Part shown: piece after piece, positions 10,869-21,624 of the stretch
Layout: every line of letters starts with the position of its first letter
Position numbering within the stretch: the stretch's first letter is position 1
Assembly: GCA_002499905.1 (NCBI GenBank)
Contig: DANP01000019.1
Location: 1 to 64,000 of the forward strand
DNA from: Methanolinea sp. UBA277
Lineage (GTDB): Archaea > Halobacteriota > Methanomicrobia > Methanomicrobiales > Methanospirillaceae
DNA: 64,000 nucleotides
Direction of reading: 5' to 3'
Position numbers and translations under genes: made by a program
The notes under the pieces: generated by a model
What the model was told of the DNA's origin: nothing
Seen by the model: only the letters and a program-made list of their open reading frames with translations
Databases searched by the model: none

Positions 10869-11309
10869 TTACGACTTATTGATAGTTTTGATAGATGCAG
10901 AAAGGTCAAGGGTTGAAAATGTTGATATAACGGTTTTTTCCGGATTTGACGTGAAATAGAAGAGATGAGAAGGGCACCGGCAGTCACTGCACCCGAAACC
11001 AGGCACCGGAGCTCCTCCAAGACGGTGGGCAACAGTGCATTCGCTCTCCCGGTCCACGGTCGTGGCACAGGCCACTGCCACGAGCGAGAACGCGGGATGG
11101 ACGAGCAGGTAATCGATATGCCACCGCGGTGCGGTGATACCCCGGGAAGCCACGCGGATATGTCTCTTCACCCGGGAGAGCCCGGCAGTGCCCTGGGCAG
11201 ATCCGACATACACGTGCCATCCTTCGGGGAAGCTGATGGTGTCAATGGCTCCAACCTTCACCACGCATCGCCGGTTGCGGAGGATCAGGCAGTATGTTCC
11301 GCTATCCAT
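10869..11309 (-). CDS. DUF123 GIY-YIG nuclease-family protein
   Basis: Protein of about 146 residues. Its pattern is typical of the DUF123 branch of the GIY-YIG superfamily: GTYCLIL, then WHVYVGSAQG (the YVG half of GIY-YIG), the RVKRHIR arginine/histidine helix, WHIDYLL, and the Cys-rich end FGCSDCRCPSHLFYF. I place the start at ATG 11309, which overlaps the stop of the upstream MBL gene by 8 bases and implies translational coupling. A frame to 11342 is open but overlaps 41 bases. Nuclease activity is inferred from the fold only. The basic tail after FYF is poorly conserved. Confidence 0.85.
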   Translation of the reverse strand: MDSGTYCLILRNRRCVVKVGAIDTISFPEGWHVYVGSAQGTAGLSRVKRHIRVASRGITAPRWHIDYLLVHPAFSLVAVACATTVDRESECTVAHRLGGAPVPGFGCSDCRCPSHLFYFTSNPEKTVISTFSTLDLSASIKTINKS

Positions 11310-11904
11310 ACCCCGCCCGCAGGAGCTGCCGGGCAGCTTCAATATGCCGCCTGCCGCCGTGCTGAACCGGGGCCCCGTGCCCGGGATAGAGACCTGCTAC
11401 ATCAAGGGATGCGAGACGCTCGATTGAGCGGGTGAGAGCGGTCCGGTCCCCTCCGGGGAAATCGTACCGGCCGAACCCTCCGTCGGTGAACACCGTATCT
11501 CCCGATATCAGCGCCCGCTCTTCCTCGAGATAGAGTGAGATACTTCCGGGTGTATGTCCGGGAGTATGGAGAACCGTGAGCGGCCCGACCCGTTCACCAT
11601 CCATGAGCAGGCGGTCGGGGGGGATCCCGGGCGACCGCGAGCCGAATTGCAGAGAGAGGCTCATACCATCTTCGGTGAGTCCGGGAGCATCGAGCGGGTG
11701 GATGGCGACACATGCCGAACAGAGGTGGGCTATCTCTTTGGTGTACGCCGTGTGGTCGAAGTGACAGTGGGTGAGAATGATCGTTTCAATATTCTCACGG
11801 TACGGTTCGATGACTGACGGAAGCACACCGGCATCGATAAGCACCGAACCGACAAGGTATGCGTTTCCGAAATAACCACGGCCCGGGATCCATGTGACTG
11901 GCAT
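11302..11904 (-). CDS. MBL-fold metallo-hydrolase
   Basis: Metallo-beta-lactamase fold enzyme of 200 residues. The metal ligands are complete: THCHFDH (His46, His48, Asp50, His51), HTPGHTPGS, SGDTVF and GHGAP. The pattern resembles glyoxalase II-like thioesterases, but the substrate is unknown. It is the first gene of a minus-strand group (MBL, DUF123, flavoprotein) and is divergent from thiC, with 35 bases between the two start codons. Any promoters for these two genes must therefore overlap or lie inside the neighbouring gene. Confidence 0.86.
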   Translation of the reverse strand: MPVTWIPGRGYFGNAYLVGSVLIDAGVLPSVIEPYRENIETIILTHCHFDHTAYTKEIAHLCSACVAIHPLDAPGLTEDGMSLSLQFGSRSPGIPPDRLLMDGERVGPLTVLHTPGHTPGSISLYLEEERALISGDTVFTDGGFGRYDFPGGDRTALTRSIERLASLDVAGLYPGHGAPVQHGGRRHIEAARQLLRAGYG

Positions 11905-11939
11905 GTTTACTAATAAGGAACACCAACCACATCTCTCTT

Positions 11940-13223
11940 ATGCGTACCCTGATCCAGGAGTGTGTTGCCGGCATCCCTCCCCTGGTAGAGGCGGCTGCGC
12001 GCCAGGAGGGGGCAAATCCCCGGGATTTTGCCCGGGCGGTGGCCCGGGGGCAGGTGGTTATCCCGGCAAATCCGGTGCGGCGGCATGCAGTCTGTGCTAT
12101 CGGCGAGGGCTGCAGTGTGAAGGTCAACGTTAATGTCGGGACATCGGGTGAGCGGTGTGATCCCCGGCTTGAGAAAGAAAAAGCTGCTGCCGCAATCGCC
12201 AACGGTGCCGACACCCTGATGGATCTCTCAACAGGAGGCGATCTCCCTGCCATCAGGAGAGACCTCCTCTCACTCGGGCTCTGTCTGGGAACGGTCCCGG
12301 TGTACGAAGCGGTCCGCCGGGCAGGAAGTGCGGCCGATGTCGATGCCGATCTCCTCTTCTCGGTCATCAGGGAACACTGCAGGGACGGCGTTGACTTCCT
12401 GACACTCCACTGCGGAGTGAACCGTGAGGCGCTCGCAGCACTCCACTCCGACCCCCGCATCCTCCCAGTCGTGTCCCGGGGTGGTGCCTTCCATGTGGCA
12501 ATGATGGTTGCCACCGGGGAAGAGAACCCGCTTGCTGCAGAGTTTGATTACCTTCTCGAGATCCTGGTCGAGTATGAAGTTGTGGCCAGTCTCGGGGACG
12601 GGATGCGGCCGGGCTGTCTCCAGGACGCCGACCGGCACGCCAAGACTGTAGAGTACCTGAACCTGGGGCGATTTGCCAACCGGGCGCTTGCGGCCGGAGT
12701 CCAGAGGATGATCGAGGGACCGGGGCATATCCCCTTCGACCAGATCGGCTACAATGTCCGGACCATAAAAGAGCTCTCCAACGATGCCCCGCTCTATCTT
12801 CTCGGCCCGCTGGTTACCGATGTTGCACCGGGATATGATCATGTCACTGCAGCCATCGGAGGTGCCATGGCCTGCCTGCACGGCGCCGATTTCCTCTGCA
12901 TGGTCTCTCCGAGCGAGCACCTCGCCCTCCCGCTGGTCCAAGATATCGTGGAGGGAACCCGTCTGGCAAAGATTGCTGCACACATCGGAGATACGGTGCG
13001 GAAGAAGGACGGGTACAAGATGCCCCGCGAACGGCAGATGGCCGAGGCGCGGAGGAGACTTGACTGGGCGGAGCAGTTCCGTCTCGCACTCTTCCCGGAC
13101 GTGGCCCGGGCCATCCATTCCCGGGACGGAGAACTTGACACCTGCTCGATGTGCGGGGATCTCTGCGCGGTCAAGATGATGCGGGAGATTTTCGGCGAAG
13201 AGAAAAGGAAGAAAGAGGAGTGA
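11940..13223 (+). CDS. thiC: Phosphomethylpyrimidine synthase ThiC
   Basis: Radical SAM enzyme that converts 5-aminoimidazole ribotide into the hydroxymethylpyrimidine phosphate of thiamine. The length of 427 residues is typical of the short form without the N-terminal extension. Visible signatures are NVNVGTSG, GADTLMDLSTGGD, TLHCGVNRE, EGPGHIPFDQI and the C-terminal cluster motif CSMCGDLC (C-x2-C-x4-C), which binds the [4Fe-4S] cluster. The leader is only 35 bases to the divergent MBL start, leaving no room for a TPP riboswitch. No other thiamine gene is adjacent. AIR, its substrate, is also the substrate pool of PurE encoded just downstream. Confidence 0.97.
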   Translation: MRTLIQECVAGIPPLVEAAARQEGANPRDFARAVARGQVVIPANPVRRHAVCAIGEGCSVKVNVNVGTSGERCDPRLEKEKAAAAIANGADTLMDLSTGGDLPAIRRDLLSLGLCLGTVPVYEAVRRAGSAADVDADLLFSVIREHCRDGVDFLTLHCGVNREALAALHSDPRILPVVSRGGAFHVAMMVATGEENPLAAEFDYLLEILVEYEVVASLGDGMRPGCLQDADRHAKTVEYLNLGRFANRALAAGVQRMIEGPGHIPFDQIGYNVRTIKELSNDAPLYLLGPLVTDVAPGYDHVTAAIGGAMACLHGADFLCMVSPSEHLALPLVQDIVEGTRLAKIAAHIGDTVRKKDGYKMPRERQMAEARRRLDWAEQFRLALFPDVARAIHSRDGELDTCSMCGDLCAVKMMREIFGEEKRKKEE

Positions 13224-13469
13224 CGCGCCACCGAAAACCTTGCATCAAACCCCTTCCGCCAGTGACCCTTTCTTCTTTCTTTTTCCCACATGACTGTTTC
13301 TGTTCCGTGCTGCACCACCACAGTGATACGGAACGAACCGGAAGACGGAGTGGACCGCGGAGATGGCCGCGACCTGAAAGTCCGGCAGCATAAAGAACCC
13401 CCGCGGGCTTCAGGAGAAGGGCCCTGAATGTCCTGCATGACAGATTGCCGGAAAACCTGCTCGTAATCG

Positions 13470-13856
13470 CTATCTCACACCCAGAATCCTGATCGCCAGG
13501 ATTGCCGCGTTCTCCCCGTTGTCGATACCGACACATGCCACCGGGACGCCAATTGGCATCTGGACAATAGAGAGGAGGGCGTCAAATCCCATCAGCTTCC
13601 CGCTGACGGGGACGCCGATGACCGGACGGCTGGTCTTCGAGGCGACGACTCCCGGAAGTGCGGCCGAGAGCCCGGCGATGGCAATGAAGACCCTGCAGTC
13701 ACTGGTTCTGATATACTCATCCAGGGTGTCCGGCTCCCGGTGGGCGGAGATAACCCGGGTGTCATAACTGAGTCCGTGCTCTTTCAGGACTGCCGCGGCT
13801 TTTTCTACAACAGCGGCATCTGAGGCCGATCCGGCAAGAATGGCTACTTCGACCAT
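13470..13856 (-). CDS. purE: AIR carboxylase / N5-CAIR mutase PurE
   Basis: Catalyses the carboxylation step (CAIR formation) of purine biosynthesis. I place the start at ATG 13856 ([13 protein letters not shown]); GTG 13874 and ATG 13868 are in frame but add residues before the family start. The signatures [15 protein letters not shown] and the loop [15 protein letters not shown] are complete. The 128-residue length is normal for the small archaeal form. No PurK is visible here, so whether it acts as a mutase or a direct carboxylase is open. It is divergent from the aminotransferase gene and probably shares its AT-rich promoter gap. Confidence 0.93.
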   Translation of the reverse strand: MVEVAILAGSASDAAVVEKAAAVLKEHGLSYDTRVISAHREPDTLDEYIRTSDCRVFIAIAGLSAALPGVVASKTSRPVIGVPVSGKLMGFDALLSIVQMPIGVPVACVGIDNGENAAILAIRILGVR

Positions 13857-13883
13857 GGGATGTGCCATCCACACTTATATTCC

Positions 13884-13898
13884 GTGGTTATAAAAATA
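13884..13898. promoter_or_regulatory. AT-rich promoter element shared by purE and the aminotransferase gene
   Basis: The sequence TGGTTATAAAAATAC lies between the two divergent genes. Read forward, TTATAAAAATA is 17-27 bases before the ATG at 13915, so that transcript would be leaderless or nearly so. Read in reverse, TTTTTATAACC serves purE about 30 bases before its start. One element may therefore position TBP for both directions (inference from position and composition). Confidence 0.45.
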
Positions 13899-13914
13899 CT
13901 ATGGGGCTGATACT

Positions 13915-15566
<1,652 letters not shown>

Positions 15567-15623
15567 GGAGCAGGCATCGGTTTATGAGTGAGCAGGTAGG
15601 ACATAAACAGGCAGGGAATCAAT

Positions 15624-16031
15624 ATGAGTGTGAAACTCGGTTTCGTAGTCTCGGAATTCAACCGTGACATCACCTATATGATGGAAGTTGAGGGAAGAGA
15701 ACATGCCTCATTCCTCGGTGCTGAGGTTACCGAGTGCATGTACGTCCCCGGTGCGTATGACATGCCGCTGGCAATAAAAAAGATGCTGAAGAAGGACTCG
15801 GTTGACGCCGTGGTCACCATAGGCTGCGTGATCGAGGGGGCAACCCAGCACGATGAGATCGTGGTTCAGCATGCGGCCCGGAAGATCATCGACCTCTCCC
15901 TTGAATTTGAAAAACCGGTGTCGCTTGGCATCTCCGGCCCGGGGATGACCCGGATGGAAGCCACCGAGCGGATAGACTATGCACGGCGTGCCGTGGAATC
16001 CGCGGTAAAGATGGTCCAGCGATTGGGATGA
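15624..16031 (+). CDS. ribH: 6,7-dimethyl-8-ribityllumazine synthase
   Basis: Condenses 5-amino-6-ribitylaminouracil with dihydroxybutanone phosphate. The aminouracil is also the substrate CofH uses for FO, so flavin and F420 synthesis branch here. The 135-residue protein has the family blocks [26 protein letters not shown] and [16 protein letters not shown] with the catalytic His, and [11 protein letters not shown]. The length is that of the short archaeal form. It overlaps the next aminotransferase by 4 bases (ATGA). Confidence 0.96.
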   Translation: MSVKLGFVVSEFNRDITYMMEVEGREHASFLGAEVTECMYVPGAYDMPLAIKKMLKKDSVDAVVTIGCVIEGATQHDEIVVQHAARKIIDLSLEFEKPVSLGISGPGMTRMEATERIDYARRAVESAVKMVQRLG

Positions 16032-17161
16032 GAGCCCTTTCAGAGAAGGTCACCGGAATTGCACCGTCTGCAACCCTGGCAATCTCGGAAAAAGCCAGGG
16101 AGATGCAGCGGCAGGGGCTGTCGGTCATCAACCTCTCGATCGGCGAGCCGGACTTTGATACACCGGTCCACATCAAAGAGGCATGTACCCGGGCGCTCAT
16201 GCAAGGCGAGACACACTACGCCCCGAGCAACGGCATACCGGAACTCCTGGCCGCCATAGCAGAAAAAACCGGGTCAGAAAACCGGTTCCCCTGTACTCCA
16301 TCGCAGGTGCTGGTCACCTGCGGAGCGAAGGACGCGATCTATGATGCCGCTACTGCGGTATTGAATCCCGGAGAGGAAGTGATCATCCTCGATCCTTCCT
16401 GGGTATCCTACGAACCCTGTGTTCTCCTTGCCGGTGGAAAACCCGTTCACTACCCGCTGCATGAGAAGACCTTCCAGGTTACCGATAAGGTTCTCGATAC
16501 AGTAACGGCAAAAACCAGGATGGTGATCATCAATTCACCGTCGAATCCATCGGGAGCGGTCCTTGACCGGGTTTCTCTCCGGTTGATTGCGGACCTGTGC
16601 GAGGACTATGACCTTCTTGCCCTCTCTGATGAGATCTACGAGAAGCTGGTGTACGGGAAGGAGCATATCTCCCTGGCCTCGATGGGAGATATGGCGGAGC
16701 GTACGATCACCATAAACGGATTCTCCAAGGCCTATGCCATGACCGGATGGAGGCTCGGCTGGGCGGTTGCGCCACACCCCATCATAAAGCAGATGTCCAA
16801 GATCCAGCAGCATTCGATCAGCCATCCCACGACCTTTGCCATGTACGGCGGGGTCGCAGCGCTGACCGGGGATCAGATGTGTGTCGAGATGATGCGAAAG
16901 GAGTTCAACCGCCGGAGGGACTACCTCGTCCGGGAGCTCCTCCTCATGGGCTTTGAGGTTGCGCCTGCAGACGGGGCATTCTATGCCTATGTGAAGACCG
17001 GCGGCGATGATGTGGCGACGGCAGAACGGTGGCTCGAGGCCGGCCATGTAGCGGTGACACCCGGATCGGCATTCAATACCCCGGGATGGCAGCGGCTATC
17101 CTATGCGACATCGGTCGAAAAGCTCCGGGAAGCCGTACTGCGGATCCGGCGGATGAGCTGA
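16028..17161 (+). CDS. Class-I PLP aminotransferase (aspartate aminotransferase-like)
   Basis: Fold-type I aminotransferase of 377 residues. It carries [23 protein letters not shown], the PLP-contacting NSPSNPSG and DEIYEKLVY, the Schiff-base lysine in [16 protein letters not shown], and a C-terminal Arg region ([10 protein letters not shown]) for the substrate carboxylate. The closest functional label is aspartate or aromatic aminotransferase; specificity is not determined. It starts inside the ribH stop (4-base overlap) and is followed after 17 bases by the HEAT-repeat gene. Confidence 0.92.
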   Translation: MRALSEKVTGIAPSATLAISEKAREMQRQGLSVINLSIGEPDFDTPVHIKEACTRALMQGETHYAPSNGIPELLAAIAEKTGSENRFPCTPSQVLVTCGAKDAIYDAATAVLNPGEEVIILDPSWVSYEPCVLLAGGKPVHYPLHEKTFQVTDKVLDTVTAKTRMVIINSPSNPSGAVLDRVSLRLIADLCEDYDLLALSDEIYEKLVYGKEHISLASMGDMAERTITINGFSKAYAMTGWRLGWAVAPHPIIKQMSKIQQHSISHPTTFAMYGGVAALTGDQMCVEMMRKEFNRRRDYLVRELLLMGFEVAPADGAFYAYVKTGGDDVATAERWLEAGHVAVTPGSAFNTPGWQRLSYATSVEKLREAVLRIRRMS

Positions 17162-17178
17162 AGGATTTCTGGAAATAC

Positions 17179-17682
17179 ATGGAACCTGCCCGGATTCCAG
17201 AGAAGGATTCATTCCGGTGGTATGACCCGGCTCTCGGCAATCCCGATCCCGAGGTCCGGTGGAATGCCATCATCAGGCTCGAAGGGGACCGGCCCCGGGA
17301 TATGGTGCGGTGCCTGATAAAAGCCTTAAACGACCGCGAATTTATCAGTATCCGGTGGAGAGCGGCCATCGCCCTCGGAAAAACCAGCGATCCGTCTGCG
17401 GTCCCGGCTCTTATCACCGCGCTCGCTGATGAGAACGACCATGTCAGGGAGGAGGCCGCCGAGGCTCTGGGGGTCATCGGAGATGACCGGGCAATCGATC
17501 CGCTCATCAGGGCCCTTCACGATCCCCAGCGGGGAGTCCGTCTCCGGGCGGTCAAGGCGCTGGAGATGATCGGCGACCGGGCAGAACCGGCACTGCAGAG
17601 TGCGCTCGGAACCGGATTTCCGGCAGTTCTCCCGGTCGTCAGGGAAATTCTTGACACCATCGAAAAGAGGAAGGGGCGGTAG
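17179..17682 (+). CDS. HEAT-repeat (PBS lyase-like) protein
   Basis: An alpha-helical repeat protein of 167 residues from ATG 17179. At least three HEAT/PBS-type repeats of about 31 residues are visible, each with the core pattern R-A-A-x-A-L-G-x-x-x-D/S-x-x-A-V/I-x-P-L-I-x-A-L: WRAAIALGKTSDPSAVPALI, VREEAAEALGVIGDDRAIDP and VRLRAVKALEMIGDRAEPAL. Such proteins act as scaffolds or as lyases/chaperones in cofactor attachment; no specific partner can be inferred. The frame is open farther upstream inside the aminotransferase gene, but no ATG/GTG/TTG lies close to the junction. A GAAGGAT about 12 bases ahead of ATG 17179 may be the ribosome site. Confidence 0.8.
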   Translation: MEPARIPEKDSFRWYDPALGNPDPEVRWNAIIRLEGDRPRDMVRCLIKALNDREFISIRWRAAIALGKTSDPSAVPALITALADENDHVREEAAEALGVIGDDRAIDPLIRALHDPQRGVRLRAVKALEMIGDRAEPALQSALGTGFPAVLPVVREILDTIEKRKGR

Positions 17683-17784
17683 TCCAGTACCCGGATTTCC
17701 TCCTGACCGTCTTTCGCATACTGTCGTTTTCTTCAGAAATTTGATCCGAAAAGGCTAATCGCCGGCCGCCCTGTACATACCTGC

Positions 17785-18594
17785 ATGAACAGGGGGGAAT
17801 ATCTCCTTCTGGCAGGGGTATTCATCATCGGCCTCACCCTTGGGATTTTCATTCCCCTTGATGCCCCGGGGAATGATGATGACAAGGACATCCTCTACCA
17901 GGTCTCAACTATCGATGCCCTCCTCCAGGGATCCTACGACGGAGTTATCACGTATTACGAGGTGAAACGCCACGGTGATTTTGGTATTGCGACCTTCGAT
18001 GGTCTCGATGGTGAAATGGTGGCGGTGGACGGGGAGTTCTTCCAGGTTACAGCCGACGGCAGGGTTCACCCGGTTGCGGATAGTATGACAACCCCGTTTG
18101 CTACGGTTACCTTCTTTTCTCCCGATCTCACGTTTTCTGTTCCCTTCGCATCAAATTTCACTGAATTCTCAATGATAGCCGTGTCCCAGCTCCCCTCCCG
18201 CAATCTTTTTTATGCTGTACGGATTACGGGGGATATTCCCTACGTCAAAGCCCGCAGCATCCCGCGGCAGGAGAAACCATATCCCCGGCTGGTGGATGCC
18301 GCAGCCGGCCAGTCAGTCTTTGAGTTCCGGAACATGACCGGTACGATTGTGGGATTCTATACGCCGGAGATTGGAGAAGGACTGAATATACCGGGGTTCC
18401 ATCTCCACGCGATTTCCATGGACAGGACATACGGCGGGCACATCCTTGATCTCATGCTGGAAAACGCAACGGTTGAACTTGATATCACACCAGGATTCAG
18501 GATGGATCTTCCCGCAAGCGGAGATTTTATGGGGATGGACCTCACGGGAGAGTTCTCCGGGGAGCTTGAGGTCGTGGAGCAGGGAACAGGGTAA
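17785..18594 (+). CDS. Membrane-anchored alpha-acetolactate decarboxylase
   Basis: Acetolactate decarboxylase converts 2-acetolactate to acetoin. Residues 1-26 form a signal anchor (YLLLAGVFIIGLTLGIFI), which puts the enzyme outside the membrane or on its outer face. The family core follows: ILYQVSTIDALLQGSYDG, HGDFGIATFDGLDGEMV, and the zinc ligands in FHLHAISMDRTYGGHILD (His-x-His and a third His). The conserved RQEKPYP segment is present. At 269 residues it matches the family plus the anchor. The enzyme is mostly known from bacteria and fungi, where many are secreted. The gene stands alone, with about 100 bases upstream and 186 downstream. Confidence 0.9.
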   Translation: MNRGEYLLLAGVFIIGLTLGIFIPLDAPGNDDDKDILYQVSTIDALLQGSYDGVITYYEVKRHGDFGIATFDGLDGEMVAVDGEFFQVTADGRVHPVADSMTTPFATVTFFSPDLTFSVPFASNFTEFSMIAVSQLPSRNLFYAVRITGDIPYVKARSIPRQEKPYPRLVDAAAGQSVFEFRNMTGTIVGFYTPEIGEGLNIPGFHLHAISMDRTYGGHILDLMLENATVELDITPGFRMDLPASGDFMGMDLTGEFSGELEVVEQGTG

Positions 18595-18780
18595 TCCGTC
18601 CCGGGCATATCCGGCGGAATCCGCAACCCTGATCGAAAACTATTTTGCGGATACGGGAAAACGACGAGATCTGGACAGATTCGGACAGTTGGGCGGGATG
18701 AAGGGGAAAAACCCGGCAGGTAAGCCTGTTTTCCGCTATTTCAGGATCCTGCCCGCGGTCCGGCGGCGGGGGGGTACGCC

Positions 18781-19713
18781 ATGATCACCATTTACCGCAG
18801 CATGCAGAACGGTCTCGAGACCACTGAAGGATACGAGAGCGGAGCATGGGTTCACGTCGTCAACCCCACCCCACAGGAGATCGATGCCCTGGTTGCGCGC
18901 TTTACCATACCCCCCGATTTTCTCACCGATCCGCTGGATGTGGATGAGCGGGCCCGGGTGGAGCGGGAGGAGGGAAACACCCTCATCCTCCTCCGTACTC
19001 CCCGCCGGGAGGCGGATGAAGCCGATATTCCCTTCACTACCCTCCCTGTCGGCATCATCCTGACCCAGGGGCTGATCATCACCGTATCGCTCGTGGAGGC
19101 AGACGTTGTGCATGAGATCCTCACCGGCCGGGTGCGGAACCTCTCGACTGAGAACAGGACGCGGTTCGTGCTCACCCTCTTCGTGCGGACCTCGCTGCTC
19201 TTTCTTCGCTACCTCAAGGACATCAACCGGATGACCGGGAGCATCGAGAAGGATCTCCACAAGGCCCTGAAAAATATCCAGCTGATCCGGCTCCTGAACA
19301 TGGAGAAGAGCCTCGTCTTCTTCATCACCTCGCTCCGCTCAAATGCCCTGATGCTGGAGAAATTCAATACATCGGGCTGTATGCGGATGGATGAGGATGA
19401 CCGGGACACCTTCGAAGAAGTGGTGATCGAGAACAAGCAGGCAATCGAGATGGCAAATATCTATACGAGTATCCTCTCCGGCACGATGGACGCCTATGCC
19501 TCAATCATCTCCAACAACCTGAATGTGGTCATCAAGCTCCTCACCACGGTCACCATCATCCTGATGATTCCGACCCTGGTGGCAAGTATCTACGGGATGA
19601 ACGTGGAGCTTCCCTTCCAGCACAATCCCGTTGCCTTCCTCATCATCGTGGCCATTTCAGCCCTCCTCTCGGCTATCGGCATCGGTATCTTCTGGAGAAA
19701 GCAGTTCTTCTGA
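18781..19713 (+). CDS. corA: CorA-family divalent cation channel
   Basis: Mg2+ (or Co2+/Ni2+) uptake channel of 310 residues. A long cytoplasmic N-terminal domain (about 1-245) ends in the stalk helix. Two membrane helices follow, LTTVTIILMIPTLVASI and FLIIVAISALLSAIGIGIF. The signature pore loop is YGMNVELP, immediately after the first helix. The short basic tail RKQFF is usual. No Mg2+ riboswitch is evident upstream. The gene is monocistronic by spacing. Confidence 0.93.
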   Translation: MITIYRSMQNGLETTEGYESGAWVHVVNPTPQEIDALVARFTIPPDFLTDPLDVDERARVEREEGNTLILLRTPRREADEADIPFTTLPVGIILTQGLIITVSLVEADVVHEILTGRVRNLSTENRTRFVLTLFVRTSLLFLRYLKDINRMTGSIEKDLHKALKNIQLIRLLNMEKSLVFFITSLRSNALMLEKFNTSGCMRMDEDDRDTFEEVVIENKQAIEMANIYTSILSGTMDAYASIISNNLNVVIKLLTTVTIILMIPTLVASIYGMNVELPFQHNPVAFLIIVAISALLSAIGIGIFWRKQFF

Positions 19714-19792
19714 AAAACCGGAAATGTGCGATATCACCATCCGCTCTCCCAAATGTTGATAGATAAAGAACTCCAAAATTTCCCCGATTCAT

Positions 19793-20482
19793 ATGGCATT
19801 ACAGATTGGAGATCTCCTCTTCAGGCCTGACGCCTTTTTTCGCAGGCTTGTTGCGGAGCCGGAGAGCCTGAATATCCCGGCCCTGATTGTCATCGCTGGC
19901 GGGCTCATCGCCGCTGCAGCCGCCTACATAATTTCCGGCACCTACGCAAAGATGTTCGAAGCGGCAGCCGGTGCGGGGATGGCCACATTCATTGGATTGT
20001 TCGGGGCAATTTCGGCATTCATTGGTTTTGTTCTTATCTGGTGGATTATCTTCGCCGGAGTTTTTACCGTCATCTCGATGGTATTCAAGGGGAGCGGCAG
20101 CTTCAAGCGCACGCTCCAGTGCACCGGATACGGACTCCTCCCGGTGGTCATCGGGTCGGTCATCTCCCTCCTCGTGGCACTCTACTATGTGCCCATGATC
20201 CAGGCCCCGGTACTCACCAGCTTTTCTGACCCGGCCGCCATTCAGAAAGCTATGGAGGGAATGCTCCAGGATCCGGCATTCCGTGAATTCACCCTGATTT
20301 CGACGGCCATCTCGGTTATTTTCCTTGCATGGAGCGCAAATCTCTGGATCTTCGGGATGCAGCATGCCCGCAGCCTCCCTCTGAGGCAGGCAGCCGTCAC
20401 CGTCCTCGTCCCGGTGATAATCTACATCGTATATGTCCTCTTCATGGCCATGAACGGAATCCGGCTGCTCGGGGGTTCATAA
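19793..20482 (+). CDS. Yip1-domain membrane protein
   Basis: A 229-residue membrane protein with about five hydrophobic helices, starting with a short cytoplasmic LLFRPDAFFRRLVAEPESL segment. That segment is typical of prokaryotic Yip1-domain proteins, in which a P-x-x-F-F motif precedes the first helix. Function is unknown. Its stop codon overlaps the start of the secreted COG1361-like gene by one base (TAATG), and an ABC ATPase and permease follow. It therefore probably belongs to the same export or membrane-remodelling operon. Confidence 0.8.
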   Translation: MALQIGDLLFRPDAFFRRLVAEPESLNIPALIVIAGGLIAAAAAYIISGTYAKMFEAAAGAGMATFIGLFGAISAFIGFVLIWWIIFAGVFTVISMVFKGSGSFKRTLQCTGYGLLPVVIGSVISLLVALYYVPMIQAPVLTSFSDPAAIQKAMEGMLQDPAFREFTLISTAISVIFLAWSANLWIFGMQHARSLPLRQAAVTVLVPVIIYIVYVLFMAMNGIRLLGGS

Positions 20483-21624
20483 TGAGGGGGGTTGTACCCG
20501 CGCTCTGTGTGGCCGTTGCGCTCGTCCTGCTGATGCCCGCAGCTGCCGCCCAGGATCCCGGTGCAGATGCAGCAGCACAGGTGACGGTCACCAGCATCTC
20601 CCTCGAGCCCGGGATTTTTTTTGAGGGCGACACCGGTATCATTACCATCGAGATCACCAACAACGGGTTTGAGAGTGTCGCCATACGGCGGGCAACCATG
20701 TATGATGCCGATATTTCAGTCCTGTCAAGTTCATACGATACCACCACGACGATTGGTGCCGGGAACAGCATGCAGTTCTCCTTCACAGTCAAGGCGGATG
20801 TCCCCCCCGGCATCTACTATCCCAAATTTTCCCTCGACTTCCGCAATGCAGGGTATCTCCGCTACCCGGTCCAGATCAGGGTCGAGAACGACCCGCTCGA
20901 GATCTCCATCCTTGACAAGCCCGATACCTTCGGTGCAGGGAGGAAAGACCGGGTCGATATCCTGATCGGAAACCCCAGGGACAATCCGGCAAGTGGGGTC
21001 GTGGTGCATGTCAGTGGTGAGGGAATCGATGCCACTCCCTCGAGTTACTTCATCGGCACCCTGAATGCCGATCGGTCGCAGCGGGTCTCGTTCAATATCA
21101 CTCCCGAAAAGCCTTCAGTGCTCGAATTCAGGGTCGATTACAAGAACGGGGTCAACCCCCATGCCACATCTGTGACGATACCGGTCGGGTTCGGGGTATC
21201 GAAGACCGAGGCCAATCCCCTCCTCTCGAATATCCTGGTGGAATACCAGGACAGGAAGTATGTGCTCACCGGGGATATCTATAACGCAGGGCTTGAGGTG
21301 GCAAACTCCGTCGTTCTGACTGCCGGAGGAGGAGCGGTTCCGGTGGATCCCTACCAGAGCTACGTAGTGGGATCACTCGAGCCCGATGACTTCTCGAGTT
21401 TCGAGCTCACCTTCACTGCCGGGAATATCACCACTGTTCCGGTCGTGGTAAGCTACCGGGACGTGGATGGCAATCCCTTTGAGAAGACCTATCCGGTCAG
21501 CATCCCGGCGCAAACTTCCGGGAGCGCAAAAGAGCCCGGGATCGCCCTCCCCATCATCGGTGTTGTTATCGCCTCCGCGGCAGTGATCGGTGGAGCCATC
21601 TGGTATTCATGGAAGAAGAAATAA
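20482..21624 (+). CDS. Exported COG1361/CARDB-like protein with C-terminal membrane anchor
   Basis: A 380-residue extracellular protein. It has an N-terminal signal peptide (about 1-24, ending PAAAAQ) and several beta-sandwich segments of the CARDB/NEW3 type (ITIEITNNGFESV, VDILIGNPRDNPASGVVV, LTGDIYNAGLEVANSVVL). The C-terminus is one membrane helix, IALPIIGVVIASAAVIGGAIW, followed by a KKK tail. The ATG at 20482 overlaps the Yip1 stop by one base. The frame also extends upstream through that gene, but the signal peptide fixes the start. In archaea such proteins are often coupled to MacB-like ABC transporters, as here, perhaps as an outer-face adaptor (inference). Confidence 0.82.
   Translation: MRGVVPALCVAVALVLLMPAAAAQDPGADAAAQVTVTSISLEPGIFFEGDTGIITIEITNNGFESVAIRRATMYDADISVLSSSYDTTTTIGAGNSMQFSFTVKADVPPGIYYPKFSLDFRNAGYLRYPVQIRVENDPLEISILDKPDTFGAGRKDRVDILIGNPRDNPASGVVVHVSGEGIDATPSSYFIGTLNADRSQRVSFNITPEKPSVLEFRVDYKNGVNPHATSVTIPVGFGVSKTEANPLLSNILVEYQDRKYVLTGDIYNAGLEVANSVVLTAGGGAVPVDPYQSYVVGSLEPDDFSSFELTFTAGNITTVPVVVSYRDVDGNPFEKTYPVSIPAQTSGSAKEPGIALPIIGVVIASAAVIGGAIWYSWKKK

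Noticed and set aside
11905..11939. TPP riboswitch in front of thiC
   Set aside because: Only 35 bases separate thiC from its divergent neighbour, too little for the element, and no thi-box sequence is visible.
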